Shown one piece after another: positions 49,735 to 61,790 of a DNA stretch of 64,000 nt. The notes below the pieces were generated by a model. The model was not told where the DNA came from, made no database searches, and worked only from the letters and a program-made list of their open reading frames with translations. The stretch covers positions 49,384,046-49,448,045 of the forward strand of contig NC_088302.1 in assembly GCF_032854445.1 (NCBI RefSeq), read 5' to 3'. Position numbers and translations under genes: made by a program. The stretch is from Liolophura sinensis (Eukaryota > Mollusca > Polyplacophora > Chitonida > Chitonidae). Numbering within the stretch: position 1 is the first letter of the stretch; each line of letters opens with the position of its first letter.

Positions 49735-50215
49735 GGAGCTCGAGGCCATATATGGACACAGACCCCCATTACAACTTCCGTTTTTCGGGAGGGACGAGTG
49801 TAATTCTGTGTATTTTAGGGTGTAAAGTCTTTTTTTTGCTGCCAGCCTGCCATTTTGGTGCACAGGTGCATGCTTGGTATCAAAATGATGGAGATTGTCT
49901 AAACTTTGGGCAGGTATGAGTTTTAATGATGAAAGTTTGAAATTCTGAGCTAAGGGACACAAGGAGACAGGTGGTGATGAGGCTGCGATTGACAATCCCT
50001 TGGCGTTGCTAGGCACCCCTGCCAGCTGCCGGCATAGAAAGGTCCAGATGTTGACGGTCAACCTATGTCAAGATTTTTATGGCTTCTTTCTGACAGTCTG
50101 GACCAGGTATGCACCAAAGCTTATTGGCCACGGAATGTTTGGGACTGAGCTACAGCGCTAAACGTTAACATTTTCGCTTATGGAAAACTAATGGGGGTAT
50201 TTGGCCATATGCACA
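49735..50215 (+). mobile_element. Unnamed dispersed element R1, intact order
   Basis: About 480 bp in two halves. Half A (49744-49915) matches 18849-19012 in reverse. Half B (49927-50215) matches 20066-20347 in the same direction at an estimated 85-90%. No open reading frame of note; family unknown. Confidence 0.65.
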
Positions 50216-50432
50216 CAACTGACCTAAAGGTTGTGGTTTTGAATGTGTGTTACAAATGCTACCTGGATGGGATGAATTACATATGATCTACTCTATACTA
50301 TAAGTTAGAAGTATATAGGTGAAAAGGACCATCTGAGCCCTGTAGCATGTACCATGCAGTATTTTGACTCTTTAACTTCTCACTGATGTGTCTCGACTAG
50401 CTGTTTGTGGGCATATAGACGTTTAACTGTGA

Positions 50433-51905
50433 CAGACCTCATCTCCATGTCACATAGTGTACTGGAATAAAATTCTAAATATATATACACAGACCTCATC
50501 TCCATGTCACAGTGTACTGGAATAAAATTCTAAATATATATACAGACCTCATCTCCATGTCACAGTGTACTGGAATAAAATTCTAAATATATATACAGAC
50601 CTCATCTCCATGTCACATAGTGTACTGGAGCAAAATTCTAAATATATATACAGACCTCATCTCCATGTCACATAGTGTATTGTAGCAAAATTCTAAATAT
50701 ATATACAGACCTCATCTCCATGTCACAGTGTACTGGAGCAAAATTCTAAATATATATACAGACCTCATCTCCATGTCACAGTGTTCTGGAGCAAAAATTC
50801 TAAATATATACACAGACCTCATCTCCATGTCACAGTGTACTGGAATTAAATTCTAAATATATATACACAGACCTCATCTCCATGTCACATAGTGTACTGG
50901 AGCAAAATTCTAAATATATATATACAGACCTCATCTCCATGTCACAGTGTACTGGAGCAAAATTCTAAATATATACACAGACCTCATCTCCATGTCACAG
51001 TGTACTGGAGCAAAATTCTAAATATATACACAGACCTCATCTCCATGTCACAGTGTACTGGAATAAAATTCTAAATATATATACACAGACCTCATCTCCA
51101 TGTCACATAGTGTACTGGAATAAAATTCTAAATATATATACAGACCTCATCTCCATGTCACATAGTGTACTGGAATAAAATTCTAAATATATATACAGAC
51201 CTCATCTCCATGTCACATAGTGTATTGTAGCAAAATTCTAAATATATATACAGACCTCATCTCCATGTCACAGTGTACTGGAGCAAAATTCTAAATATAT
51301 ACACAGACCTCATCTCCATGTCACAGTGTACTGGAATAAAATTCTAAATATATATACACAGACCTCATCTCCATGTCACATAGTGTACTGGAATAAAATT
51401 CTAAATATATATACAGACCTCATCTCCATGTCACATAGTGTACTGGAGCAAAATTCTAAATATATATACAGACCTCATCTCCATGTCACAGTGTACTGGA
51501 GCAAAATACTAAATATATACACAGACCTCATCTCCATGTCACAGTGTACTGGAGCAAAATTCTAAATATATATACAGACCTCATCTCCATGTCACATAGT
51601 GTATTGTAGCAATATTCTAAATATATATACAGACCTCATCTCCATGTCACATAGTGTATTGTAGCAAAATTCTAAATATGTATACAGACCTCATCTCCAT
51701 GTCACATAGTGTATTGTAGCAAAATTCTAAATATATATACAGACCTCATCTCCATGTCACAGTGTACTGGAGCAAAATTCTAAATATATATACAGACCTT
51801 ATCTCCATGTCACATAGTGTATTGTAGCAAAATTCTAAATATATATACAGACCTCATCTCCATGTCACATAGTGTATTGTAGCAAAATTCTAAATGTGTA
51901 TATGC
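50433..51905. repeat. Minisatellite, 52-58 bp unit, about 27 copies
   Basis: Unit CAGACCTCATCTCCATGTCA-CA(TA)GTGTACTGGA-(AT/GC)AAAATTCTAAATATATATA. Variants alternate by a TA insertion, ATA/GCA, TACT/TATTGT and AT-run length. Confidence 0.97.
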
Positions 51906-53470
51906 TTAGGGTTTAAGAGAGCAAATTTTTTGTTGGAGAGAATTCTTGCCTTGTCCTGTCCTTTGAAATTTACACTTGGTATATTTCCTTGTCAACTTAG
52001 ACGTATGCAGACATTAATATGGATGAAAATAGAGCCTTCGAATTTGGAAACGCATACTTCATGAAATTCGTGCCTTGGTGGTCACGCGAAGCCTCTCCCC
52101 CCCCCCCCCCCCCCCCCCCCACGACCTCCGTGCCTTCACCAAGCTGGAGCGCGAATCCGCGTTTTTCACACTCTTCGTGGAGGCACGTTTTCTGCAGGGA
52201 GACGAAGGTCGCGCTGTTAATGGATGGCGGATGGTATACCCACGATACATCGGTTTCCACCACGCATAAACCTGATCAGGCGAGGTATGAGTGGAAAATT
52301 AATGAGTACGTTAATAATTTCCAATCAAAATTCAAATGCTAAACACGACGAACAGGAATTAATCAAAATGGTTTGTGTTGGAAGAAAGTAATGTTATCAT
52401 TGTATTTTGCGTAGTAGTTTAAACTTCAAGGAGACCTGTTCCGCAATATCAATGAACTCGCTGAATGGATCAAATTCAATTAACGTGAGTACGCGCAAGG
52501 ACTCTGTACAGGAATATATGTATTAAGAAAACGCCAAGGTGTAGTTACAATCGTTTCTCCCAGTCAATGGTCAAACAATCATTAGAAGACTTCGTAAGAC
52601 ACAAAGTAAACTGGCCTACGTGATCAAAAGTTTCCGGGAACGTAAGGGTACTGGTTTAGTCTGCTACAAGCTTTACACTTTTTCACCATTTCTTTTTGGC
52701 AGTATTTCATAATCCAGGAATAGATTAAAAAAAAGAAACAAAAAAGAAATTACTCGATCGCAGTTTTAGAGATTGTTTTGGAGTGTCGAAATCATCGGAT
52801 AGTTTTGGATGACTTAAGAACGCAAGGAAATGACACATTGGTGATGTCCATGAGCTGTTCATAACTGTTCCGTAGGAGTTGCCTCCCTTGCTCTAATTTT
52901 CGCCCAGTTCCTATAAAGGATGCCTGGCTGACGCAAGGCAGAGATGGAGTTTGGGATTAAGCCTCAGGCTGTATCAAGTTCCAGCAATCAATCAAGCTGA
53001 CAAGCGAATCCTTGACTGAAGTGACCACAATGTTACAATGAGCAGAAGGCCACGGAAACACTCTCTCTTCTTCAAGCATCACTTACCTTGTCGGTGAGAT
53101 CAAAGGCACAGCCGGCCTTGACCTTTATATCACCACGTCCTCAAACCGACGCCGACAAAGGCTGTATACAATTTAGCGCGCAAATGGGTCCGCTTAATTT
53201 CACACTCAAGGCAAAGTATCACATTTGTATTTTGACGATGTTACAGCCATCAGCTTTGTGATGTTTTGTGGACAACGAATACACTCCGCCAAGATTAAAG
53301 GTGGATAAAATATAAAACTTACTAGTTCAGACGGAAGAGTTTGAAAAGTCAGCTATATGTGGCCTGAAATATTTTTTTCTGATTTTGATGAGCTAAAGAC
53401 AGTTGAAAAAAAAATTTGTGTGGTGGGTATTTAGGACCACCTCTTAGTATATATAGCCTGTGGATAATAA
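51906..53470. other. Intergenic
   Basis: Poly-C run at 52097; otherwise nothing recognised. Short open frames around 52019-52342 depend on the poly-C run. Confidence 0.45.
52097..52120. repeat. Poly-C run (24)
   Basis: Uninterrupted C run. It creates overlapping proline or glycine frames on both strands that are not credible genes. Confidence 0.9.
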
Positions 53471-54480
53471 GACCGGCCGCTTAGGGCTGAGTTGGTAGGG
53501 CGCCCGCTTCCGGAGTGGTAGTAGACCGGCCCGGATAGCACAGTTGGTAGAGCGTCCGCTTCGGGACCGGTAGATCCAGGATCAATCCTTGATCGAGTCA
53601 CACCTAAGACTTTAAAAGAGGAAGTTGTAACTTCCTCGCTTGGCGTTCAGCATGAAGGGGATAGTGCAACGACTGGTTGACCCGTATCAGTATAATGGCT
53701 CGGGCGGGGCGTCTTACTTGCCTTCGGTAAGTCATCTCAGTGAAGCAGCACTAAATAAAAGAGCGGTGGAAATCCGTCCTGCAACAAGGAGACACATTAC
53801 ACGTACATGCACCCTAATGATTCCTTCGTCGTCATATGACTGAAAAATTGTTGAGTACGACGTTATACCCCAAGCACGCACTCACTCACTCAGGAGTGGT
53901 AGATCCAGGGTCAGTCCTGGACCGGATCACAATTAAGGCCTTAAAAGAGGAAGTTGTAGCTCCTTCGCTGGGCGTTCAATAATGAGAGGATACTTCAACG
54001 ACTGGTTGCCCCGTATCACTATAATGGCTCGGGTGGGGCAGCTTACTTGCCTTCGGTAAGTCGTCTAAGTGAAGCAGGACAAGATAAAAGAGCGGTGGAA
54101 ATCCACCCTTGCAACAACGAGGCACATTACATGCAGTCTATGGCTGAAGAATTGTTAAGTATGACGTTAAGCATTCACTCACTCTCTCACTCACCGGCCC
54201 GGATAGCACAGTTGGTAGAGCGTCCACTTCGGGACCGGTAGATCCAGGGATCGAGTCACACCTAAGACATGAAGGGGATAGTGCAACGACTGGTTGACCC
54301 ATATCAGTATAATGGCTCGGGCGGGTCCCAGTGAAGCAGCACTAGATAAAAGAGTGGTGGAAATCCGTCCCTGCAACAAGGAGGCACATTACACGAACAT
54401 GCACCCTAAGGATTCCTTCGTCGTCATATGACTGAAAAATTGTTGAGTACGACGTTAAACCCCAAGCACTCACTCGCTCT
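53471..54480 (+). mobile_element. Three tandem copies of SINE family 2
   Basis: Head-to-tail copies at about 53524-53893, 53894-54190 (lacking most of the tRNA head) and 54197-54480 (with internal deletions), plus an extra partial head at 53471-53523. Each copy ends in a CACTCACTC-type run. The heads carry TAGCACAGTTGGTAGAGCG, a good pol III A box. Confidence 0.85.
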
Positions 54481-55536
54481 GGATATGACATTTTATACAA
54501 AATAAATCAGAAGTCCCTACAGATTTGATGATAATCCAACAACTTAACGCAGTGCGATGTGCGTTCAAACATTATTTGCAAAGTTAAATCAAGTGAAGCA
54601 GCACTTCAAACACTCACTCACTCTGAATAATAATGGGGTTATATGCGGATGCAAAGCATCTTTAATAAACATGTTTGAGCTAAAATTCGTTGTTGTTTTT
54701 TTTTTCAGGTAACAATTCGGCTAAATCCGAAGTTTAATCATATTTATATTTACAACCTTTTTAATAACATTATTTTACATCCTTATTAGAACATATACCG
54801 AGAGGTTGTCCCAGATATGCCCATCATGCAATACTATTTTTAAATACCCTATTCTCTCGGAAAAAAATCGAAAAAACATTATGACAAAATTTGCAAATAA
54901 CTTTTCACACTCCTTTGTCAGATATTTGCACCATTTTATGTTTTCTTCTTTTTTAACCGGGTTTTTATCATCTGAATGAAGTCACCTTGCCACGTACGTG
55001 ATGTAGTGTATCAGATCACAAGAAAGTCGTAATTCACGTTTATCAGAGGATTTATCTTTAACAAAAGGTTTGGACTTGTGTATTCCTGGATGACTGTATG
55101 TTGCTATATAAATTCTAAATCAACTCTTTCCTGAAATACTTTTAACATTAAAATTGCCATTTTCACTTAGAGATGTTTTTAGGCATCCAGTCAATTCATC
55201 AATCCTAGAGAATACTTAATAGCTTGATTAAGTGTCAGAAGCAAATAAGTCCTGTTTTAATCAGTCAGTCATTCGTGCATGTTTTGGTCGTATGAATGTT
55301 CAGTGATGCGCATCCGCCCTCCATGCAGTATCATATTTAACGTAACCAGCGTCCTTAATAGTGTTTTTTAAACTTTTCGTCGAATTTACGAGACTTTAAG
55401 GTGAATTTGATCTAATATATCATTAATATAGATGACCACGTTGCACACAACTTGTCATTGCAAAAGCAGGAATGAACACAGAACAACATTGTGACACGGA
55501 AACGTCGTTGATGCTCAAGGGCTAATGGCTTCTTTC

Positions 55537-55695
55537 ATTTATTTACTTATTTGATTTGTGTTTTACGCAGTACTCAAGAATATTTCATTCTTATTTTTAT
55601 ACAACTTCGGCCAGCATTATGGTGGGAGGAAACCCACGACCATGCGCAGGAAGCTAAAAGACCTTCCCACGTATTACCGGAGAGTGGCTTCTTTT
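55537..55695 (-). mobile_element. SINE family 1, internally deleted
   Basis: Tail, CAGCATTATGGTGGGAGGAA, then directly ACCCACGACCATGCGCAGG; the GGGCAGAGCCC part is missing. Confidence 0.85.
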
Positions 55696-56797
55696 AAGGG
55701 AATGGGCTCTTTAGACCACTCGGCAGGCATCTGGTCGATCGTAACATTATTAGCATGCCTGTAGCACACGTCACCGTATATTGAGCAAGGTAATATATGC
55801 GAACACACTAGTTACCGCTATTAAAACGACACTATTAGGCCGCCCAACGTTGTACATCACCAGTCAACACAAAAACACCTCATTATTGGGGTTTTATATC
55901 ATTATGAAAAGTATACAGATGTTAACTGACATTTTATATAGGTTCAGAGAGACCTAAACAAGGTTCTGACGTCAACAGACTAAACAGATCTCGCGGTATA
56001 GGCACATGATCTTCAGTGCAGTTTGACGCTGTGGTCTACAGTTGAACTGCCAGGTATAGCCATGTCCACTCTTCATTACCCAATGCATTCATAATAAGTG
56101 ACGTCAGAGTGTTGCACTAAAGCCATTAGTCCACACTTTACATGTATATTCTTATAGCTTAACTATACATGAATGGATGTACATCACCAGCTCAGCCGTT
56201 TCATCTCACAACTCAATTTCAGTGCCACTTAACAGTCAGTAAATCTGCAAGCCCGGAAACTACTTAGCTGATCTTTGACCGACTTTACTGGGGCATGACT
56301 TCTACGAAGCATGAGGGATCATAGTGGATGGATGTTAGATAGGTTCTCTGGAGGTATCAGCTTAACAATAGTGACGCAGACCTTTTACTCCCGTTTGCAA
56401 GTGTGTTATTTTACCAAGTTTCAACCAATATTCACCAAATCACACCTGGTGATAAACTTCGAAGCTTGCCCTACAAAATGGAACTCATCGAAGCGTAAAA
56501 AATGAAAAATGCCAGGCCAAGAATATTCCAAAGATTAAGTGCTAGAAGCAGATGGATCTACATGTTGTTACCCATGTAATAATAACTGTGGTCCGTGTTC
56601 GTCTCGGAACAGAACAGGAAATGAAAATGCTATTATCGTCTAACCGAGAATTATAGTCTCTGATTAAAGAAACGTATCTCCATCGGGACACCGCTCCATT
56701 GTTCCATGGCTCCATCGTATTCGCAAAAAGAAAGAAATTATCGATGGTCCCTACCGGCCATACTTGCAATTTGTAAACTTAAACCAGGGTACTCCAG

Positions 56798-56865
56798 GGT
56801 TGAACGTGGGAAATATTCTTGAATTGTTCAGTACGCACCTATCAGATAAATGAATAAATAAACAA
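56798..56865 (+). mobile_element. SINE family 1, short 3' fragment
   Basis: GAAATATTCTTGAATTGTTCAGTACG then ATCAGATAAATGAATAAATA; a small insertion splits the terminal block. Confidence 0.5.
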
Positions 56866-59544
56866 AAGACATTTGTTAATGAATAGAGTGTATTGGGGAT
56901 TTTTCGTAGACAACATTTAATGTAAATATGTGTATTGGCCACGCTGGCCAGTTAGTTCAATTGCCAATGAAAACACATTTTCCGGTTTCACACAGTTGGT
57001 TGTAGCTTTTCCCTAAGAGGGTATGTCAAGTGAAACTCTCCTACCCAGCAAACGTACAGGGCTGTGGCCCTTAAGATGAAATATATCTTTGCATCAGAGG
57101 AAGGCAAAATCAGAGAGAAAGCATGATATTTCGCATCTGGTTATCGTCTACCGGTAGTTACCACACGTATAAAAGGCTACTGCACATAGAGTAAAACCAA
57201 AGCATTTACGGTAGTGTGATAGTTGGCAAATAGTCACACGTATTAGCGGTGAAATCGGGTATATTGTCAGATTACCTCATGCAGGATTAGATTCTGACTG
57301 TTCATGCAAATACTTAAAACGTAGGAACGAACTGACCCCCAGCACCATGGCTTAAATAGAATTATGTAAAAAAAATGCAGTGATGTTGGTTCCAATTTCT
57401 TATTCTTTTCTACAATTATTCAAAATGGTGTGTTGTCATCATGTTTAATACATAATCAAGGGACCACGCCTCGCCAGCAGAATTCTGGTTTATAAATGAA
57501 TAAAGTGTAAAAGACTACAGCACAGGACGTAAATCCGGAGCAGTGTCGACAGTGTGATATTTGGCAAATGGTCACACGTATTGTTGTAGGCCTAAAAAAT
57601 AAAAGATTTGATACTGACATATTTGCAATAAGAAACATATAAAATAATTTTATGTTCCTCTTTGAAGACGTTCATATTACTTAGACAGCGTGCTTATTAT
57701 TTGCTGGAATGGTCTGTTTGGTGTATAGAGGGTACATGGACAAGCGACGCGTCAACCTAGGAGATACAAACAAGTCCAAAAATACCTAACTGCCGTTTCA
57801 GAACAAAAAAAGGCACCAAGACAGTTTTGGTGTTAAAGCGTTCAGGTTGTATTTTAGAATTAATGCTATAAGTTTAATTTGTGACTCAATTTGCAATGAA
57901 AGCACAACATTCTTTGAACAGAGATGACGCTATTTTTTGTTTCTAGATACAAGTGAAGTGACATTCCAAAGTGGCATCCCTTGGAATGTGATATTGTGCT
58001 GTGAATGCGAGTTGAAAATTTGAGGATTCAAACGAGTTTACAACATTAGTGTTTCAAAGGTCTAGATTTTGGGGTGTATAACACGGATATGTTCTGCTTA
58101 TTATTTTCGTGTTGTTACAACATCGAAAACCATCATTAAAATATCAGATTTAGACATGACTGCTAAGTCACCGAACATTAACACAGAAGCAAAAGTCAAA
58201 CGCACACTAGAATATTTTTCAAGGGAGAAGACACCTAGCATAGGTTATAAGTTTAGTTATTGGATTTCAGTTAGATGTTATATGTTTTATGTACTGCCAA
58301 AAATCAATATATTGTTTTAGTGTCCTGAATACAGAGCACCAAAACGACGTATTCACTACAAGATGCTTTATACAGCCCTATCGAAATGTACATTCCTTCT
58401 CTGAAATCCGATAAACAGTTTTCCCCTGCCATTTCACCCATAAGATTAGAGAAGTAGGCCGTCGGTTCACAAGCTATTTACTGAACATTTAACCGCTATA
58501 TTTGGTCAATCCAATTCCAGAGATTTGCTCTTGCAGTTGACGTCTTTTAGTTCATGGGAGCGTCTGTATTCAGCAGGGAGCCTTCTCGTGAGAGTATATC
58601 CCGGAAATGGTTAACCACTAGACACGTGATTCACATACAGAGCATCAACCATGGAACATCCGTGAGGGAAAGGTAATACAACGCAAAGTTTCTTAAGGCT
58701 AAGCCTCAACATCTCAGAATGTTTTCTCTTGCCTAATTATTTTAAGGAATATTTCATTTGTAATGCAACGGGATGTAGATTTACAGATACGTGAAAGCGG
58801 AAACATCTCAGTTGAAACCACCACACACCTAAAAGTACCTCAAAAATCCTCCTGATGTAAACTGCAACAGAAGTTGCTGTAGCTAGCTTCCAAATTCAAT
58901 GATCAAGGACGCGGTTTCCAGTGGCCCCCATGGATCAAGGGAGCGTTTTCCAGGACCTGAGGTTTCCAGGGAGAATTACTTAGCAACCTAAATTCCTTTG
59001 TATCACAGTGTGTAGAAACACACCAGTCTCTATACTTTGATGTATTTTCATTCTTTCCATGCGCAACTGTACAGAAAGTTAACTGATATGTGTCACGGGA
59101 AATCACTTTGCTTATTTCCGTTCATGCTCACTATTCCAACCACAGAAGCCAAAGCCAAATTGATGGTTGTTTCATTAATGCAAAAAATACACAACTGGAA
59201 AGAAAAGATTAATTAATGCGATAGTATGAACATCTGGACACAGAGATAATAAATCTTGAATATGCCATTGGAGAGGCACGCTCAACTCCTCAATTCTTGA
59301 TATTGTTCGCTACTTAGGCGACACCGTGCCGTTCCATACATAGGCTTGTATCATCACAAAAGTATGTGTACTTTTTTGATCGCCAAACGCACATCTCATT
59401 AATGTAAATGGTTTGGCAGAGATTCACTTCATTACCCAAATTTAAATTAAGATATCGCCTCCCTAAACATTTATATTAAATTATCTTTCTCACTTTTCTT
59501 ATTTGCTTATAACAGTCATATTTGAACTGTTTCAGTTATACATA

Positions 59545-59612
59545 GGTTTGTCTCGTTTCCACCATAATGTTGGAAAAACACCAATAAAATAAATAAATAA
59601 GTTAATAAATAA
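59545..59612 (+). mobile_element. SINE family 1, short 3' fragment
   Basis: GTTTCCACCATAATGTTGG joined directly to AAAACACCAATAAAATAAAT, with about 45 bp of the usual tail deleted. Confidence 0.5.
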
Positions 59613-61727
59613 ATTATATATAGACTTACAATGCATTGTTATATCTACAGAGAAAACGTGGCAGAGATTTTACAAAATACAAAGTAAAGATAACCAATAC
59701 TAAAAAGGTGTTTCTACATACGTGTATTGCCAAATTTGAAATTCAAAATTCTTTCTGAGTATGTCAACATGCTCGTTTCTGTGAGTAAACTCTCTTAAGT
59801 CACGTTTCCATTCACGATAAGCCGTGATAATGTAACTGATGTCTTGCATTTAAAGCAATATTCACAAATAAACAGAACCGATCCCATCGGGGAAAGCGGT
59901 CAAAATCTCCATTCACACTGTCGTACAACCCGTAATGATTGTCCTAATCAAACGCCTCCGTTGTAATTGTTTGCAAATGAAAACATCAGCTGTCTTATAG
60001 TCAGTCTGCGATCCTATTAGGTTTGCCGTTAAAGCCGTCGAGCAACCGTATAGCTAATCTGAAGGAATCGGATTCCTGTGGTACTGTTACTAATGCCATG
60101 CCATTTGAGTAGAAGTCATAAATATGCTGACGAGTCGCTATCATCCTGGTAACGAAAACTGGTCTGGGCTCTTTATCGCGGAATAATGCACCTTAACGTT
60201 TGTATAAAAGCCCTGAAATAAGAGTGCAGTTCTGTAGTCATGCCATGTAGATCGAAAGCCTGTTTACAAAATCATTTTCAGCTTTAACCCTCCTTACAAA
60301 ACAAAATTTGGATTTAAAGTGTACGCTCAAGTCCGAAATCGCTTTGAGAAACTGGCCCAAGGGTTTTCATGAGTTATAGTATAGTAGGTTCTCTGTAGAT
60401 ATAGTAACTCTGCTAGTGCATTTCAGTGTGGAAATCAAACCACATGGTTGAAATAACTTGCAGCCCCGATTTCTCCAGACCAACTTAACTAATCAGGCGA
60501 GAAATGAGTTCTAATGTCCACCGATAGACCCTGAACGTGTCGGTCGATACATGGTCTAAGGTTCTTCAGAACTTTATCAACTGCTCTGACTCCTCGGTGT
60601 TTTTACTCGTGAAAATATCAATGCATGTATGTATAAGTTCGAGAGCTTCACAAACTTGGGGCTCGAGATAATAACTGATTAGATGAGTCGGCCAAATGCA
60701 GAGTTTGCCATAGAAAAGGGAAACAGTTAAAACTGTAGACACCATTTTGTTCGAACTGTCCAGAAACTGTATGTCACAGATGATACAAATTTGATGCAAA
60801 CTCCAAATCTTTACATTAGTTATGGGGGTATGGAGTTATGAGGTAATGACGACAAACGGAAACTCCTCCCGTGGTATAATCAAACTCAAATCAGAAAACA
60901 AACAAAGTTCTTTGGTGTAAATTTCAAACTCGCATCAATGGCTTAAAATAAGAAACCAGACAATAATCTGTGCCTACTCCGGATTCTCGCAATGATCGTA
61001 CCTTATTTCACTTAACTCCTACGAAACGGGGTGCTTCAGAATAGAGGTGAATGGCACAGTACATTCAACTTAGAATTCAGTAAAGAATTAATCCATTCCG
61101 AATTGGGATACGGAAGACCTAAGTTACTGAAGTAGGCAGGACTTGAACGTGCAGCATCAGGAAGTAACTAACGACAAATTCCTTGTGAGTGACATCATTC
61201 AGGACTGGATAGCAAAGACGGGGAGGTCACCCTCACTGGAAGAGCCCGATCCCCTAGTCTTTCCTGGGAAAGCGTCTGAGAGGAGACACAAGCAGAGTGA
61301 ATATATTTCCTCCGCGGTTGATTGGAATATACAGGGCAAGGATGCCTAGGGCAGAGTCAGAGATTAACCATAGAGTAACTAATAATTACTGACAAGCAGA
61401 ACCCACAGAAGGTCTGTCTGTTAGGGTGATTTCAAGTGCCCAAAGCAAGTTAAACAAAACGTAGCTCTGTCGATGTATGACGTCTGTCGATGTAACGATT
61501 TAAATACATTAATTTAAAAAAAGAAAAGAAAAACAGTGGTGTATATCAGCCAGCTCTAAACCTAGAAGGTTCATATTTGGCAGACGTCCAGTGTAGGTCA
61601 AGGCATATCAAATCACAACATTGATTTATTGGTCCGAATCCAGTGGACGCGATAAGAACGGTTTCTTGAAAAGAAGTGAAAATTTAACTGGCTCGCACAT
61701 CGTTTGCCGTTAGATCTGGAATGTTCA

Positions 61728-61790
61728 TAACCTGTGGATGGTCGTGGGTTTACCGTGAGTTCTGCCCGGCCTTCTCTCAGCACAAGCAGT
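61728..61790 (+). mobile_element. SINE family 1, core fragment
   Basis: AACCTGTGGATGGTCGTGGG followed by GTTCTGCCCGG; no tail or head. Confidence 0.45.

Noticed and set aside
50892-51565. Plus-strand frames with repeated peptide
   Set aside because: They are translations of the minisatellite, open only because some units keep a multiple of three.
52019-52342. Overlapping open frames on both strands
   Set aside because: All cross a 24-base poly-C run that gives proline or glycine stretches; no motif outside the run.
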